64,000 bases of DNA from Pseudomonas putida. GTDB taxonomy: Bacteria; Pseudomonadota; Gammaproteobacteria; Pseudomonadales; Pseudomonadaceae. The stretch spans positions 868,001 to 932,000 of the forward strand of contig NZ_JANHLC010000001.1 in NCBI RefSeq assembly GCF_028682395.1, read 5' to 3'. The translations under genes and the position numbers were made by a program. A model generated the notes under the pieces. The model saw only the letters and a program-made list of their open reading frames with translations, was not told the DNA's origin and made no database searches. Shown one piece after another: positions 39,825 through 49,296 of this stretch. Position 1 is the stretch's first letter. Each line of letters begins with the position of its first letter.

Positions 39825-39995
39825 CAGTCTGATTTCCATATGAGGGCTGGCTATGCAGCACGGCGCGCACGGGACAGGCGCATTGCGTGAAGCATAGCCA
39901 GTGAACGCAATGCTGCCCGGTGGAAAGACGCAAAGCGCGGCCGGCACTTATCCACAGCCCGCGTGGTGACCAGCCTTGGCCGAGATTGCGCCGCA

Positions 39996-40028
39996 TAAAA
40001 AAACGCCCGATGCACTGCACCGGGCGTT
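39996..40028 (-). terminator. intrinsic terminator of the glucose dehydrogenase gene
   Basis: On the minus strand ACGCCCG, an 11-base loop, CGGGCGT and then TTTTTT. It lies 34 bases past the stop at 40062. Confidence 0.8.
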
Positions 40029-40061
40029 CTGCGTAAAGCCGGCCGCTATCGACCGCGCGCG

Positions 40062-42503
40062 CTACTTCTTCTCAGGCAAGGCATAGGCGATCACATAGTC
40101 GCCACGATCCGGCGACTGGCGTGCGCCACCGGCCGTGATCACGATGAACTGCCGGCCGGTTTTCGGCGAGACAAAGGTCATCGGCCCGCCCTGGCTACCC
40201 ACGGGCAGGCGGCCTTTCCAGACCTCCTTGCCGGTGTCGCGATCAAAGGCGCGCAGGTAGTAGTCACCCTGAGCGCCGGCGAAGAACACCAGGCCGGACT
40301 GGGTGGCGAGGGTCGGGCCCAGGGTCGGCATGCCGATCGGGATCGGCAGGCGCATCTTGATCCCCAGCGGGCCGGTGTCCTGGACCGTACCGACCGGCAC
40401 CTGCCAGGCAATCTGGCGGGTCTTCAGGTCGATGGCGGTCATGGTGCCGAAGGGCGGCTTCTGGCAGGGCACGCCCAGCGGCGACATGAAACGCTCGCGC
40501 ATGGCCCCGAATGGCGTGCCTTCCTGAGGGACGGCGCCCATTTCGATACCGCTGGCGTTCTTGGGCATCTTGTCCCGCGGGATCTGGTAGTTGGCCAGCC
40601 CCAGGCGCATATCGTTGACGAACATATAGCCGGTGGTCGGGTCGACCGAGACACTGCCCCAGTTCATCCCGCCCAGAGAGCCCGGCATCTGCAGCGAGCG
40701 ATCCAGCCCCGGTGGCGTGTAGACACCCTGATGGCGCATGCCGGCGAATTCGATGCGGCAGAGCAACTGGTCAAAGACCGTCGCGCCCCACATATCCGAC
40801 TCTTTCAACTGCTGATTGCCGATCTGCGGCATGCCCACCGAGAACGGCTGGGTCGGCGAATAACGCTCGCCCTCGACATTACCCTGGGGCACCGGCAGTT
40901 CCTTGACCTCGGCAATGGCCTTGCCGGTTTCCCGGTTGATCATGAAGATCATGCCCTGCTTGGTGACCTGGATCAGCGCCGGTTGGGTCCCACCGTTTTC
41001 ATCGGGAACGTCATACAGCAGTGGTTGGGCCGGCAGGTCGAAGTCCCACAGGTCATGGTGCGTGGTCTGGAAGACCCAGCGCGGGCGACCGGTCTTGACC
41101 TCGACCGCGACAATCGAAGAGCCGTATTTATCATCCAGCTCGGTGCGGTAGCCCGCCCAGAAGTCCGGGGTGGCATTGCCGGTCGGCAGGTAGATCAGGC
41201 CCAGCTTCTCGTCGTAGCTCATGGCCGACCAGACATTCGGCGTGCCGCGCGTGTAGGTCTGCCCTGCTGGCGGACGTTGGGTGATGTCGGGGTTACCCGG
41301 GTCCCAGGCCCAGACCAGCGCGCCGGTGTGGACATCGAAAGCACGCACCACACCCGGCGGCTCACCGGTGGACCAGCCATCGGCCACACGGCCACCGACC
41401 ACCACCAGATTGCCCGCCACCAGCGGCGTAGAGGTCTGGCCGTAGTAGCCCGGCTTGACTTCACCCATATCGACGGTCAGATCGACCACGCCCTGATTGC
41501 CAAAATCGGCACACGGCGTACCGGTTTCAGCGTCCAGTGCCACCAGGCGCGCGTCGATAGTCGGCAGGAAGATCCGGCCCTTGCAGCTCGAACCGGTGTG
41601 CAGCGGCTCAGGGCTGGCCACGGCCGTAACCGTCACGCCCTGCGGCGTCGGGCTGTTGACCGCGCCTGCGGCAGCGGTCGTGGTCGGCACGGCTGCATCG
41701 CCGTAGTAGGCCAGGCCCCGGCAGCGCTGCCAGCTGGGTGCGCTGGCCTTGGGGTCGTAGCTCCAGCGCTGCTTGCCGCTGTCGACATCCAGGGCGAAGA
41801 CCTTGCCGTAGGCGCTGCAGGTGTACAGCGTATCGCCGACCTGCAACGGGGTGATCTGGTCTTCGGCACCGGCGCCGGTGCTAACCGGCATATCGCCATG
41901 GCGGAAGGTCCACGCCACCTGCAGGTCGTTGACGTTGTCCTTGTTGATCTGCTCCAGCGCCGCGAAGCGCTCACCCTTGGTCGAACTGCCACTCCAGTGG
42001 CTCCAGTCGGCCGGCTGGCCAGCGTCCGCCAATGGCGTCACCGTCGGCTTGCCCGTGGCTTTGATCACCGGGGTGTTGACGAACATATTGGCGAAGGTGA
42101 CGGCCGAACCGATGATCAGCACCAGTGCCACCCCGTAGGCGCCACGCCCACTCGGCTGGCCTTTGTAGCGCTGCAGCAGCGGATAGATCAGTGCCACCAC
42201 AATGGCAATGACCGCCAGGACGAACAGCCGCGAAACCAGCGGCCAGAACTCCAGGCCGGCATCGACCACGGCCCAGCCGAAGGAGGCGAGAAACACCAGG
42301 CCAAACAGCCAGGCGCCCTTGGGCTCGCCCTTGAAGATCAGCAGGCCGGAAACCACGATGGCGATCCCGGCAACCAGGTAGTACCAGCTCCCGCCCAGCG
42401 ACACCAGGTAGGCCCCGCCGCCCGCCAGCACCAATCCGACCAGTGCGATCAATATCCCGATCACCGAGGTGATCCAGGGCCTTTTCAACAGTGCGTTACT
42501 CAT
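40062..42503 (-). CDS. gcd: membrane-bound PQQ-dependent glucose dehydrogenase
   Basis: This quinoprotein oxidises glucose to gluconolactone in the periplasm and passes electrons to ubiquinone. The 813-residue protein has five N-terminal membrane helices (about 10-145) and an eight-bladed PQQ propeller domain (about 160-810). Propeller motifs include WSHWSGSSTKGERFAALEQI, GRVADGWSTGEPPGV and HHDLWDFDLPAQPLL. The start at 42503 gives MSNALLKRPWITS; the frame extends six codons upstream. It is paired with an OprB porin gene upstream on the same strand, giving an uptake and direct-oxidation module. PQQ synthesis genes are not in the window. Confidence 0.95.
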   Translation of the reverse strand: MSNALLKRPWITSVIGILIALVGLVLAGGGAYLVSLGGSWYYLVAGIAIVVSGLLIFKGEPKGAWLFGLVFLASFGWAVVDAGLEFWPLVSRLFVLAVIAIVVALIYPLLQRYKGQPSGRGAYGVALVLIIGSAVTFANMFVNTPVIKATGKPTVTPLADAGQPADWSHWSGSSTKGERFAALEQINKDNVNDLQVAWTFRHGDMPVSTGAGAEDQITPLQVGDTLYTCSAYGKVFALDVDSGKQRWSYDPKASAPSWQRCRGLAYYGDAAVPTTTAAAGAVNSPTPQGVTVTAVASPEPLHTGSSCKGRIFLPTIDARLVALDAETGTPCADFGNQGVVDLTVDMGEVKPGYYGQTSTPLVAGNLVVVGGRVADGWSTGEPPGVVRAFDVHTGALVWAWDPGNPDITQRPPAGQTYTRGTPNVWSAMSYDEKLGLIYLPTGNATPDFWAGYRTELDDKYGSSIVAVEVKTGRPRWVFQTTHHDLWDFDLPAQPLLYDVPDENGGTQPALIQVTKQGMIFMINRETGKAIAEVKELPVPQGNVEGERYSPTQPFSVGMPQIGNQQLKESDMWGATVFDQLLCRIEFAGMRHQGVYTPPGLDRSLQMPGSLGGMNWGSVSVDPTTGYMFVNDMRLGLANYQIPRDKMPKNASGIEMGAVPQEGTPFGAMRERFMSPLGVPCQKPPFGTMTAIDLKTRQIAWQVPVGTVQDTGPLGIKMRLPIPIGMPTLGPTLATQSGLVFFAGAQGDYYLRAFDRDTGKEVWKGRLPVGSQGGPMTFVSPKTGRQFIVITAGGARQSPDRGDYVIAYALPEKK

Positions 42504-42590
42504 GGGCTTGTGCCCCTCCACATGACTGACACCTAGAGGCTAGGCGTTAGTTTGAAAAATGTCGGTCGATTGCGCTTGCACACGCGAGTT

Positions 42591-43919
42591 TTACAGCACG
42601 ATCTTCGCTTGCAGGCCGAAAACCAGTGCATTGTCCAAGTCGGTCCCGTAGAACGCGCCCGGCTCGAGGATGTATTGCACCGAAGGCCGCAGCACCAGCC
42701 ACGGCGTCACCTGGGCGCCGTAGGTCATTTCCACGAGACCTTCGCCACTGCTCAGGTCCGGGAAGTCCCGGCCACGGTCGAGGGCGGCCTGCTCCTGCAC
42801 CGCACGGCTGCGGGCGTTGAACACGGCACGGCCGTAGCCGATGGCAACCGTGTCGTGTTCACGGCTGGCGAACGGCTTTTTCAGGACCAGCCCGCCCGAG
42901 TACCAGCGCCGAAACGGCGACGCGGCCGCACTGGCGTTGGCAAACTGGCCGAACAGATGCAGCGTGCGGCTCGGGTCAGCGGTGGATTTCCACACCGTTT
43001 GATCCATCAGCACATAGGAACCCTCACGCCCCGCGACCTCTTTACGGCTGCCGATACGCGGCGCATTGGAGGTGTCGTAGTAATAACCCACGCGGTACTC
43101 GCCCGGATGTTCGCCCAAGCGGTTGTAAATCAGCTCCAGCGGCAGGACATTGCCGGTGGTGTCCTTGGGCGTGATGTGCCACGCACGGCTGGAGTTGCCA
43201 TTACTGGCCGCATCGACCTTGAAGGCTGCGACCTGTAGCGCCAGGTTCGGGTTGAAACGGTACTTGGCCAGCGCCCCCAGATGAGCATTGGGATAGTTGC
43301 TCCAACCGCTGCCGCCGGACATGGACAAGGGATGCCCGCAAAAACCGGCGTTCATAAAGTTGCACAGGACCCCGCTGCTCAAGACACCCACATCATTGCC
43401 CATGGCCATATAGCCGAGCTTGACCTCAAGGTCCTGGGTAAACAGGGTGTTGGCGTAGCTCAACTCCGTCAGGCGCGTGTAGAGGCCGCCGTAGTTTTCC
43501 TGGATCGGCAGGCGGTTGCCGACCAGATCCTCCGAACCGCTATTGCCACGGCGGTCGTTGATGGTCAGTTGGACCTTACCGGCGTGGGGCTGCGCCAGCA
43601 GTTTGTCCAGGTCGAACTGCGCGCCCAGCTTAATGTTCTGCGAGTAACGCGCCCCCCGCTGCTTGCCACCGTCAGCGTTGTAGACGGTTTCACCGCTGTA
43701 GTCGCCGGTGATTTTAATGCCCTCTTCCAACAACTGGCTGCGGGCGCCCGCCCAATCGCCGGTCAGGGTCGAACGTGATAACCCGTCTTCGGCATAGGCA
43801 CCCACCAGCGGGAACGCGGCCAGGGTGGTGGCGAAGATCAACCGGGAAAGGGCACGGGGAGCGCGTTGGCAGGAGGGTGTTGCCGGAGGAAACGAATGCA
43901 GATCTTTCAACCAATACAT
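42591..43919 (-). CDS. OprB-family carbohydrate-selective porin
   Basis: OprB porins let glucose and other sugars cross the outer membrane. The 442-residue protein has a long signal region (cleavage near ATTLAAFPLVGAYA) and then LTGDWAGARSQLLEEGI, the OprB start motif. It ends in LVFGLQAKIVL, with alternating residues as in beta barrels. The ATG at 43919 was chosen over a TTG just before it. It precedes the glucose dehydrogenase by 87 bases and is probably cotranscribed, which supports glucose as substrate. Several OprB paralogues occur in Pseudomonas, so the symbol oprB is not assigned. Confidence 0.88.
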   Translation of the reverse strand: MYWLKDLHSFPPATPSCQRAPRALSRLIFATTLAAFPLVGAYAEDGLSRSTLTGDWAGARSQLLEEGIKITGDYSGETVYNADGGKQRGARYSQNIKLGAQFDLDKLLAQPHAGKVQLTINDRRGNSGSEDLVGNRLPIQENYGGLYTRLTELSYANTLFTQDLEVKLGYMAMGNDVGVLSSGVLCNFMNAGFCGHPLSMSGGSGWSNYPNAHLGALAKYRFNPNLALQVAAFKVDAASNGNSSRAWHITPKDTTGNVLPLELIYNRLGEHPGEYRVGYYYDTSNAPRIGSRKEVAGREGSYVLMDQTVWKSTADPSRTLHLFGQFANASAAASPFRRWYSGGLVLKKPFASREHDTVAIGYGRAVFNARSRAVQEQAALDRGRDFPDLSSGEGLVEMTYGAQVTPWLVLRPSVQYILEPGAFYGTDLDNALVFGLQAKIVL

Positions 43920-44009
43920 CAAGAACGGACCAGGTAGTTAATTTTAAACTCGGTAGCAAGCTTATCATTTAAACCACTGAATCTGGCGAGAAAACCAGTC
44001 ACGGTGTTT

Positions 44010-44035
44010 CTGTAGGACCGGACCGGCTCCTACAG
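44010..44035. repeat. REP-like palindrome
   Basis: CTGTAGGA, CCGGACCGG, CTCCTACAG forms an almost complete palindrome of the type scattered between Pseudomonas genes. It lies between the OprB promoter side and the 3' end of the LysR gene at 44054, and may also act as terminator for the latter. Confidence 0.6.
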
Positions 44036-44053
44036 CGACAAAGCGACTGATCT

Positions 44054-44935
44054 TCAGTCCGCCAACCGCTCACGCAGAAACTCGATCAACGCCTGCACCG
44101 GCCGCGATGCCTGGCGATGCTGTGGATAAACCGCCGACAGGGTCAGGGGCTCGGGCTGGAAGTCTTCCAGTACCTTGACCAAGCGCCCGTCGCGCAGCGC
44201 ATCACCGACAATAAAGGTGGGCAGGTAGGTCACCCCCAACCCGGCCATCGCCACCTCTTTGAGCAGTTCGCCATTGTTGGCCCGCATACGCCCCGCTACG
44301 TGCACATTCAGCGGCTTGCCCTTGACCTGAAAACGCCACTGCACCTGGCGTCCGTGTCCATAGGGCAGGCAGGCGTGATTTTTCAAGTCTTCGGGTTTTT
44401 CCGGAACACCCTGGCCGGCGAGATAGTCGGGGCTCGCGCAGTAAACCCGCTCGATCGTAGCGATACGCCGAGCGATCAGGCTGGAGTCTTCGAGTACGCC
44501 AATGCGCAGCACCAGGTCATACCCTTCGCTGATCAGATCCACCGGCCGGTCGCTCAGGTCAACCTCCACCGACACCTCGGGGTAGCGCTGCAAAAACTGC
44601 GGCAGCAGGCATCCCAGATGGGCCAGGGCAAAGGACAGGGGCGCACTCAGGCGCAGGGTCCCGCGCGGCTCGCTGTTCTGCCCGGCGATGCCCTGCTCCA
44701 CCTGCTCGACTTCACTGAGCAGGCGCAACGCCGACTCGTAGTAGCTCTGCCCCAGCGGCGTGACATCCAGGCGCCGGGTCGAGCGGTTGAGCAAACGCAC
44801 GCCCAGGCGCTCTTCGAGTTGCATCAGGCGGCGGCTGATAAATTGCTTGGACAGGCCCATCTGGTCGGCCGCCGCAGTGAAGCTGCCGGATTCCATGACC
44901 TGGCAAAAAATACGCATATCTTCAAAGGGGTTCAT
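44054..44935 (-). CDS. LysR-family transcriptional regulator
   Basis: The 293-residue protein starts MNPFEDMRIFCQVMESGSF at 44935 and has the LysR winged HTH (about 1-65) with LSKQFISRRLMQLEERLG. The effector domain follows from about residue 90 (GTLRLSAPLSFALAHL). This HTH pattern is that of the DsdC/PtxR-like or AaeR-like subgroup. The frame continues 32 codons upstream but without a better start. It is divergent from the MscS-type channel gene at 45064, so it may regulate it, and is separated from the OprB gene by a REP-like palindrome. The ligand is unknown. Confidence 0.85.
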   Translation of the reverse strand: MNPFEDMRIFCQVMESGSFTAAADQMGLSKQFISRRLMQLEERLGVRLLNRSTRRLDVTPLGQSYYESALRLLSEVEQVEQGIAGQNSEPRGTLRLSAPLSFALAHLGCLLPQFLQRYPEVSVEVDLSDRPVDLISEGYDLVLRIGVLEDSSLIARRIATIERVYCASPDYLAGQGVPEKPEDLKNHACLPYGHGRQVQWRFQVKGKPLNVHVAGRMRANNGELLKEVAMAGLGVTYLPTFIVGDALRDGRLVKVLEDFQPEPLTLSAVYPQHRQASRPVQALIEFLRERLAD

Positions 44936-45063
44936 TGTCACTTCCCGGTTGACAGTCAAACGCTTTATAGCGGCTTTTTCCCCATCAGGCACCTGATTAG
45001 TCTGTACTCCGTTGGCCATCACGCCGACCACGCGCCAGAACCCATCGCCCCTGTGGAGCCGCC

Positions 45064-46488
45064 ATGAGCCTGTTGACCCATCCGTTGCTGTTCTGGAGCG
45101 CCTGCCTGCTGCTGGTGGACGTGCTGCTCTGGCATCTCGCGCCCTTCACTCAACGCCTGCCCCGGGTCAGCCTGCGGCTGGTGCTGTTCATGGTCTACAG
45201 CGCGCTGATCTTCAATGTCGGGATCAGCCCGTTGCAGGCTCAGTCCTGGCCGGACAATAACGTGCTGCAACTGGCCGCCACCGCGCTGGCGATTATCTGG
45301 TGGATCTACGCCGCCCGGGTGCTGACCGAATTGCTCGGCCTGATCCTGATGCGGCGCATCGGCCATAGCGGGCGCCTGCTGCAAGATGTGATTGGCGCCC
45401 TGGTCTTCCTGATCGCTGTAGTCGCTGCGGCCGGCTATGTGCTGGAGCTGCCGGTCAAAGGCTTGCTGGCCACTTCCGGGGCCATGGCGATCATTGTCGG
45501 CCTGGCGCTGCAAAGCACCTTGAGCGATGTGTTCAGCGGCATCGTGCTCAACACCACCAAGCCCTACCAGGTCGATGACTGGATCGTGATCGATGGCGTG
45601 GAAGGCAAGGTGCTGGATATCGACTGGCGTGCCACGCATCTACTGACCAGCAGCGCAAGCACTGCGGTGATTCCCAACTCGGTGGCGGCCAAGGCCAAGC
45701 TGCTCAACCTGAGCCGCCCCAATGACCGCCACGGCGTCTCCATCAGCATCCAGGTGCCCAACCTGATTCGCCCGCAGCGCGTGCTCGATGCCCTGGAGCG
45801 CGCCCTGCAGGGCAGCAACAGCCTGCTGCTCGAACCGGCGCCCAAGGTGCTGCTCAAGGAAGCCGGCGAAGCATTTTCCGAATATGTGGCCACCGGGTTT
45901 ATTGCCGAACTGGGCCGCAAGGGCCAGGTGCGCAATCAGCTCTTTGACCTGGCGCACCGGCATCTGGAGGCCGCGGGTATTTCCCGGCACACCGATGCGC
46001 TGAACGAACCCATCGCCAGGGCGCGCAGCCTGCTGGACGAAGTGAAGATTTTTCGCGCCCTCGACAAGGCCGAGCGCGAGCAGGTCGCCCAGGCCATGAG
46101 CCCGCGTCAGTACAGCGCCGGCGAAGTGATCCTCGATCTCAATGAAGTGCCCGATACGCTGCTGGTGATCGGCACCGGCGTGGTCAGTGTGAGCGTGCCC
46201 GATGGCAACCGCATGATCGAAGCCGGACGCATGGGCCCCGCCGAGGTGATGGGCGAACAGAGCATCCTGGCCGACACCCCGTCCCAGGCCCGCTTCACCG
46301 CACTGACCTCATGCATCGTCTACCGGCTGGACAAGGCCCTGACCCGCGACTGCATGGCCCAGCGGACAGACGTCGGCAAGGCCCTGAACAAGCTCCAGGC
46401 CGTACGCCAGCAAAGCAGCCATGCCTTGCTGAACCGCCCGGCGACGCCGCGCAAAGGCGGCTTTCTCAGTTGGCTGCAAAAAAGCTGA
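45064..46488 (+). CDS. MscS-family channel with C-terminal cyclic-nucleotide-binding domain
   Basis: The 474-residue protein combines three to four membrane helices (about 5-25, 40-60, 70-95, 105-160), an MscS pore and beta domain (about 130-230; GAMAIIVGLALQSTLSDVFSG, then PYQVDDWIVIDGVEGKV), a cytosolic vestibule part, and a cNMP-binding fold (about 340-440). The fold shows FRALDKAEREQ, YSAGEVILDLNEVPDTLLVI and EVMGEQSILADTP. Such fusions are known as bCNG channels and are thought to be gated by cyclic nucleotides rather than tension. The phosphate cassette GEQSILAD departs from the GE(L/I)ALL consensus, so ligand preference is open. It diverges from a LysR gene. Confidence 0.9.
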   Translation: MSLLTHPLLFWSACLLLVDVLLWHLAPFTQRLPRVSLRLVLFMVYSALIFNVGISPLQAQSWPDNNVLQLAATALAIIWWIYAARVLTELLGLILMRRIGHSGRLLQDVIGALVFLIAVVAAAGYVLELPVKGLLATSGAMAIIVGLALQSTLSDVFSGIVLNTTKPYQVDDWIVIDGVEGKVLDIDWRATHLLTSSASTAVIPNSVAAKAKLLNLSRPNDRHGVSISIQVPNLIRPQRVLDALERALQGSNSLLLEPAPKVLLKEAGEAFSEYVATGFIAELGRKGQVRNQLFDLAHRHLEAAGISRHTDALNEPIARARSLLDEVKIFRALDKAEREQVAQAMSPRQYSAGEVILDLNEVPDTLLVIGTGVVSVSVPDGNRMIEAGRMGPAEVMGEQSILADTPSQARFTALTSCIVYRLDKALTRDCMAQRTDVGKALNKLQAVRQQSSHALLNRPATPRKGGFLSWLQKS

Positions 46489-46606
46489 AACCGCTTACCC
46501 ACCATCCTTAGGCACGGCTTCGCTCGCGAACACCCGAGAGCCCTCAACCCTTGCATGACCCGAAACGACCCAAGCTCGCCCAGGGCCTTTTATGGAGTAC
46601 CCCAAC

Positions 46607-47233
46607 ATGTCGGAACCCACCCGTACGCTGAAAACCACCCCGGACGAGGTCGTCACCCTCGTGGTCAGGCATCGGATCAAGGCCGGCCAGGAAACCGCCT
46701 ACGAGGCCTGGCTGCGCCGAATCGTGCGGATCGCTGGCCAATGGCAGGGCCATCTCGGTGTCGATGTGGTGCGCGGCAAACACGCCGGCCTGACGCTATT
46801 CACCTGCGTGCTGCGCTTCAGTTCAACCCAGGCCATGCAGCGCTGGCTGGATTCGTCCCAACGCCTGGAATTGATCAACGAAGCCGCGCCGATGCTGGCC
46901 GATGGCGACCAGACTGAAGTCGCACCGCTCAACGAGTTCTGGTTCGCGCCGTTGGCCGACGCCGCCACACCGCCTGCCCGCTGGAAACAGGCCACGGTCA
47001 CCCTGCTGGTGATCCTGCCGCTGACCCTGCTGGTGCCGCTGTTCTGGAAGCCGATCCTGCAACTGCACCCCTGGCTGTCGAATTACCTGGTCAGCACCTT
47101 TGTCATCACGCTGACCATCGTGCTGTTGGTGGTCTACCTGCTGATGCCGGCGGCCACGCGCCTGTTCGCGCCCTGGCTGCAGGCCTCACGTAGCCATACC
47201 CACCTGGAACCCGACGACAGCCGCCAAGGCTGA
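46607..47233 (+). CDS. antibiotic-biosynthesis-monooxygenase-domain membrane protein
   Basis: The 208-residue product has an ABM-type ferredoxin-like domain (about 15-110; VTLVVRHRIKAGQETAYEAW, WQGHLGVDVVRG) and two C-terminal membrane helices (about 128-148 and 157-185). The start at 46607 follows a GGAG; an ATG five codons upstream is also possible. It is 26 bases before the amidohydrolase gene and is likely cotranscribed. ABM domains bind small hydrophobic molecules or act as cofactor-free oxygenases; what this one does is unknown, and the membrane anchor suggests an action at the cytoplasmic face. Confidence 0.8.
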   Translation: MSEPTRTLKTTPDEVVTLVVRHRIKAGQETAYEAWLRRIVRIAGQWQGHLGVDVVRGKHAGLTLFTCVLRFSSTQAMQRWLDSSQRLELINEAAPMLADGDQTEVAPLNEFWFAPLADAATPPARWKQATVTLLVILPLTLLVPLFWKPILQLHPWLSNYLVSTFVITLTIVLLVVYLLMPAATRLFAPWLQASRSHTHLEPDDSRQG

Positions 47234-47259
47234 GCCTTCCTCCCCCTGGAGAACCTGCG

Positions 47260-49098
47260 ATGAACGCCGATCTGATTCTGTTCAATGGCCGTATCCATAC
47301 CGTCGACCGCGAAAAGCCCCAGGCCAGTGCCGTGGCCATCAGCCAGGGCCGGTTTGTCGCGGTGGGCACCGAGGCCGAGGCCATGGCCTGGCGCGGCAGC
47401 GCCACCGAAATGATCGACCTCAAGGGCCGCACGGTGATTCCCGGCCTCAACGACTCCCACCTGCACCTGATTCGCGGCGGCCTGAACTACAACCTGGAAC
47501 TGCGCTGGGAAGGCGTGCCCTCCCTGGCCGATGCCCTGCGTATGCTCAAGGAGCAGGCCGAGCGTACGCCCACCCCGCAATGGGTACGGGTGGTGGGCGG
47601 CTGGAACGAATTCCAGTTTGCCGAAAAGCGCATGCCGACCCTGGCCGAACTGAACCAGGCGGCGCCGGACACCCCGGTGTTCGTCCTGCACCTGTATGAC
47701 CGCGCGCTGCTCAACCGGGCCGCCCTGCGAGCCGCCGGTTATACCCGCGATACGCCCAACCCGCCGGGTGGCGAGATTGTCCGCGACCGCTACGGCGAAC
47801 CCACCGGCATGCTGGTGGCACGGCCCAATGCAATGATCCTCTACGCGACCCTGGCCAAGGGGCCGAAGCTGCCGCTGGAATACCAGGTCAACTCCACACG
47901 CCAGTTCATGCGCGAGCTCAACCGCCTGGCGCTGACCAGCGCCATCGATGCCGGGGGCGGTTTCCAGAACTATCCCGACGACTACGCGGTCATCGAACAA
48001 CTGGCCCGCGATCAGCAATTGACCGTGCGCATCGCCTACAACCTGTTCACCCAGAAACCCAAGGAAGAACTGACCGACTTCAAGCACTGGACTAGTAGCG
48101 TCACCCTGCACCAGGGCGACGACTATCTGCGCCATAACGGCGCCGGAGAAATGCTGGTGTTTTCGGCCGCCGACTTCGAGGACTTTCTCAAACCGCGCCC
48201 CGACCTGCCGCAAACCATGGAACAGGAGCTGGAGCCGGTGGTTCGCCATCTGGTGGAGCAGCGCTGGCCCTTTCGCCTGCACGCGACCTACGACGAATCG
48301 ATTTCGCGCATGCTCGACGTGTTCGAGAAGGTCAACCGCGACATCCCCTTCAATGGCCTGCCCTGGTTTTTCGACCATGCCGAAACCATCAGCCCGAGCA
48401 ATATCGAACGCGTCCGGGCACTGGGCGGCGGGATCGCGATCCAGGACCGGATGGCCTTCCAGGGCGAATACTTTGTCGAGCGCTACGGCGCCAAGGCCGC
48501 CGAGGCAACGCCACCGATCCAGCGCATGCTCGCCGAAGGCGTGCCGGTCGGCGCCGGCACCGATGCGACCCGGGTGTCGAGCTACAACCCCTGGACAGCG
48601 CTGTACTGGATGGTCAGCGGCCGCACCGTCGGCGGCCTCGAGTTGCACGCCGAAGGCCTGCCCCGGCTGACCGCCCTGGAACTGTTCACCCACGGCAGCG
48701 CCTGGTTCTCCAGCGAGCAGGGCAAGAAAGGCCAGATCAAGGTCGGGCAACTGGCAGACCTGGCCGCCTTGTCGGCGGACTTTTTCAGTGTCGAGGAAGA
48801 AGCGATCAAACAGATCGAAGCGGTGCTGACCGTCGTCGGTGGCAAGGTAGTGTATGGCGCCGACGAGTTCGAACCGCTGGCCCCGCCCAGCGTGCCGGTG
48901 CTGCCGGACTGGTCGCCGGTGGTCAAGGTGCCCGGGCACTGGCGACCTGGATCCGCGTTCCAGGCCCAGGTCCATCAATGCAGCGGCGCCTGTGCTGTGC
49001 ATGCCCATAGCCATGAGCGGGCACGTTTGTCGTCGGTGCCGGTCAGTGACTTCCAGGGCTTCTGGGGCGCGTTCGGCTGCTCCTGTTTTGCCTTCTAG
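47260..49098 (+). CDS. amidohydrolase family protein (YtcJ/Amidohydro_3-like)
   Basis: The 612-residue protein has an amidohydrolase composite domain: a small beta domain (residues 1-60 and about 490-560) and a TIM barrel with GLNDSHLHLIRGG (about 68) supplying the first HxH. Later ligands appear in RLHATYDESI, FDHAETISP and GAGTDATRVSSYNPW (about 430). Such YtcJ-like enzymes hydrolyse N-acyl or amide bonds of unknown substrates; related genes were once called exoenzyme regulators (AepA). A Cys/His-rich tail (after residue 560) is unusual. It is paired with the ABM protein upstream and is followed by a REP-like palindrome. Confidence 0.85.
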   Translation: MNADLILFNGRIHTVDREKPQASAVAISQGRFVAVGTEAEAMAWRGSATEMIDLKGRTVIPGLNDSHLHLIRGGLNYNLELRWEGVPSLADALRMLKEQAERTPTPQWVRVVGGWNEFQFAEKRMPTLAELNQAAPDTPVFVLHLYDRALLNRAALRAAGYTRDTPNPPGGEIVRDRYGEPTGMLVARPNAMILYATLAKGPKLPLEYQVNSTRQFMRELNRLALTSAIDAGGGFQNYPDDYAVIEQLARDQQLTVRIAYNLFTQKPKEELTDFKHWTSSVTLHQGDDYLRHNGAGEMLVFSAADFEDFLKPRPDLPQTMEQELEPVVRHLVEQRWPFRLHATYDESISRMLDVFEKVNRDIPFNGLPWFFDHAETISPSNIERVRALGGGIAIQDRMAFQGEYFVERYGAKAAEATPPIQRMLAEGVPVGAGTDATRVSSYNPWTALYWMVSGRTVGGLELHAEGLPRLTALELFTHGSAWFSSEQGKKGQIKVGQLADLAALSADFFSVEEEAIKQIEAVLTVVGGKVVYGADEFEPLAPPSVPVLPDWSPVVKVPGHWRPGSAFQAQVHQCSGACAVHAHSHERARLSSVPVSDFQGFWGAFGCSCFAF

Positions 49099-49116
49099 CC
49101 CTTGATGCCGAAGACC

Positions 49117-49152
49117 GCCCTGTAGGCGCGAACACGCGCGCTCTTACAGGGC
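49117..49152. repeat. REP-like palindrome
   Basis: GCCCTGTA, a CGCG-rich centre, TACAGGGC: the ends are perfect inverse complements. It has the same CTGTAGG/CCTACAG style as the element at 44010 and sits just after the amidohydrolase stop. Confidence 0.6.
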
Positions 49153-49296
49153 AACCGGCCAGGCACATTGTCAACTCACTAAGGACAAACAATCCGGATT
49201 CATCTACTTATTGTTCACCACGATAACCATTAATCTTCTTTCACCCCCGGAGCACGGCCGATTGCGGCGACGCTCCCCCCGATTGGAGAAGACCCC

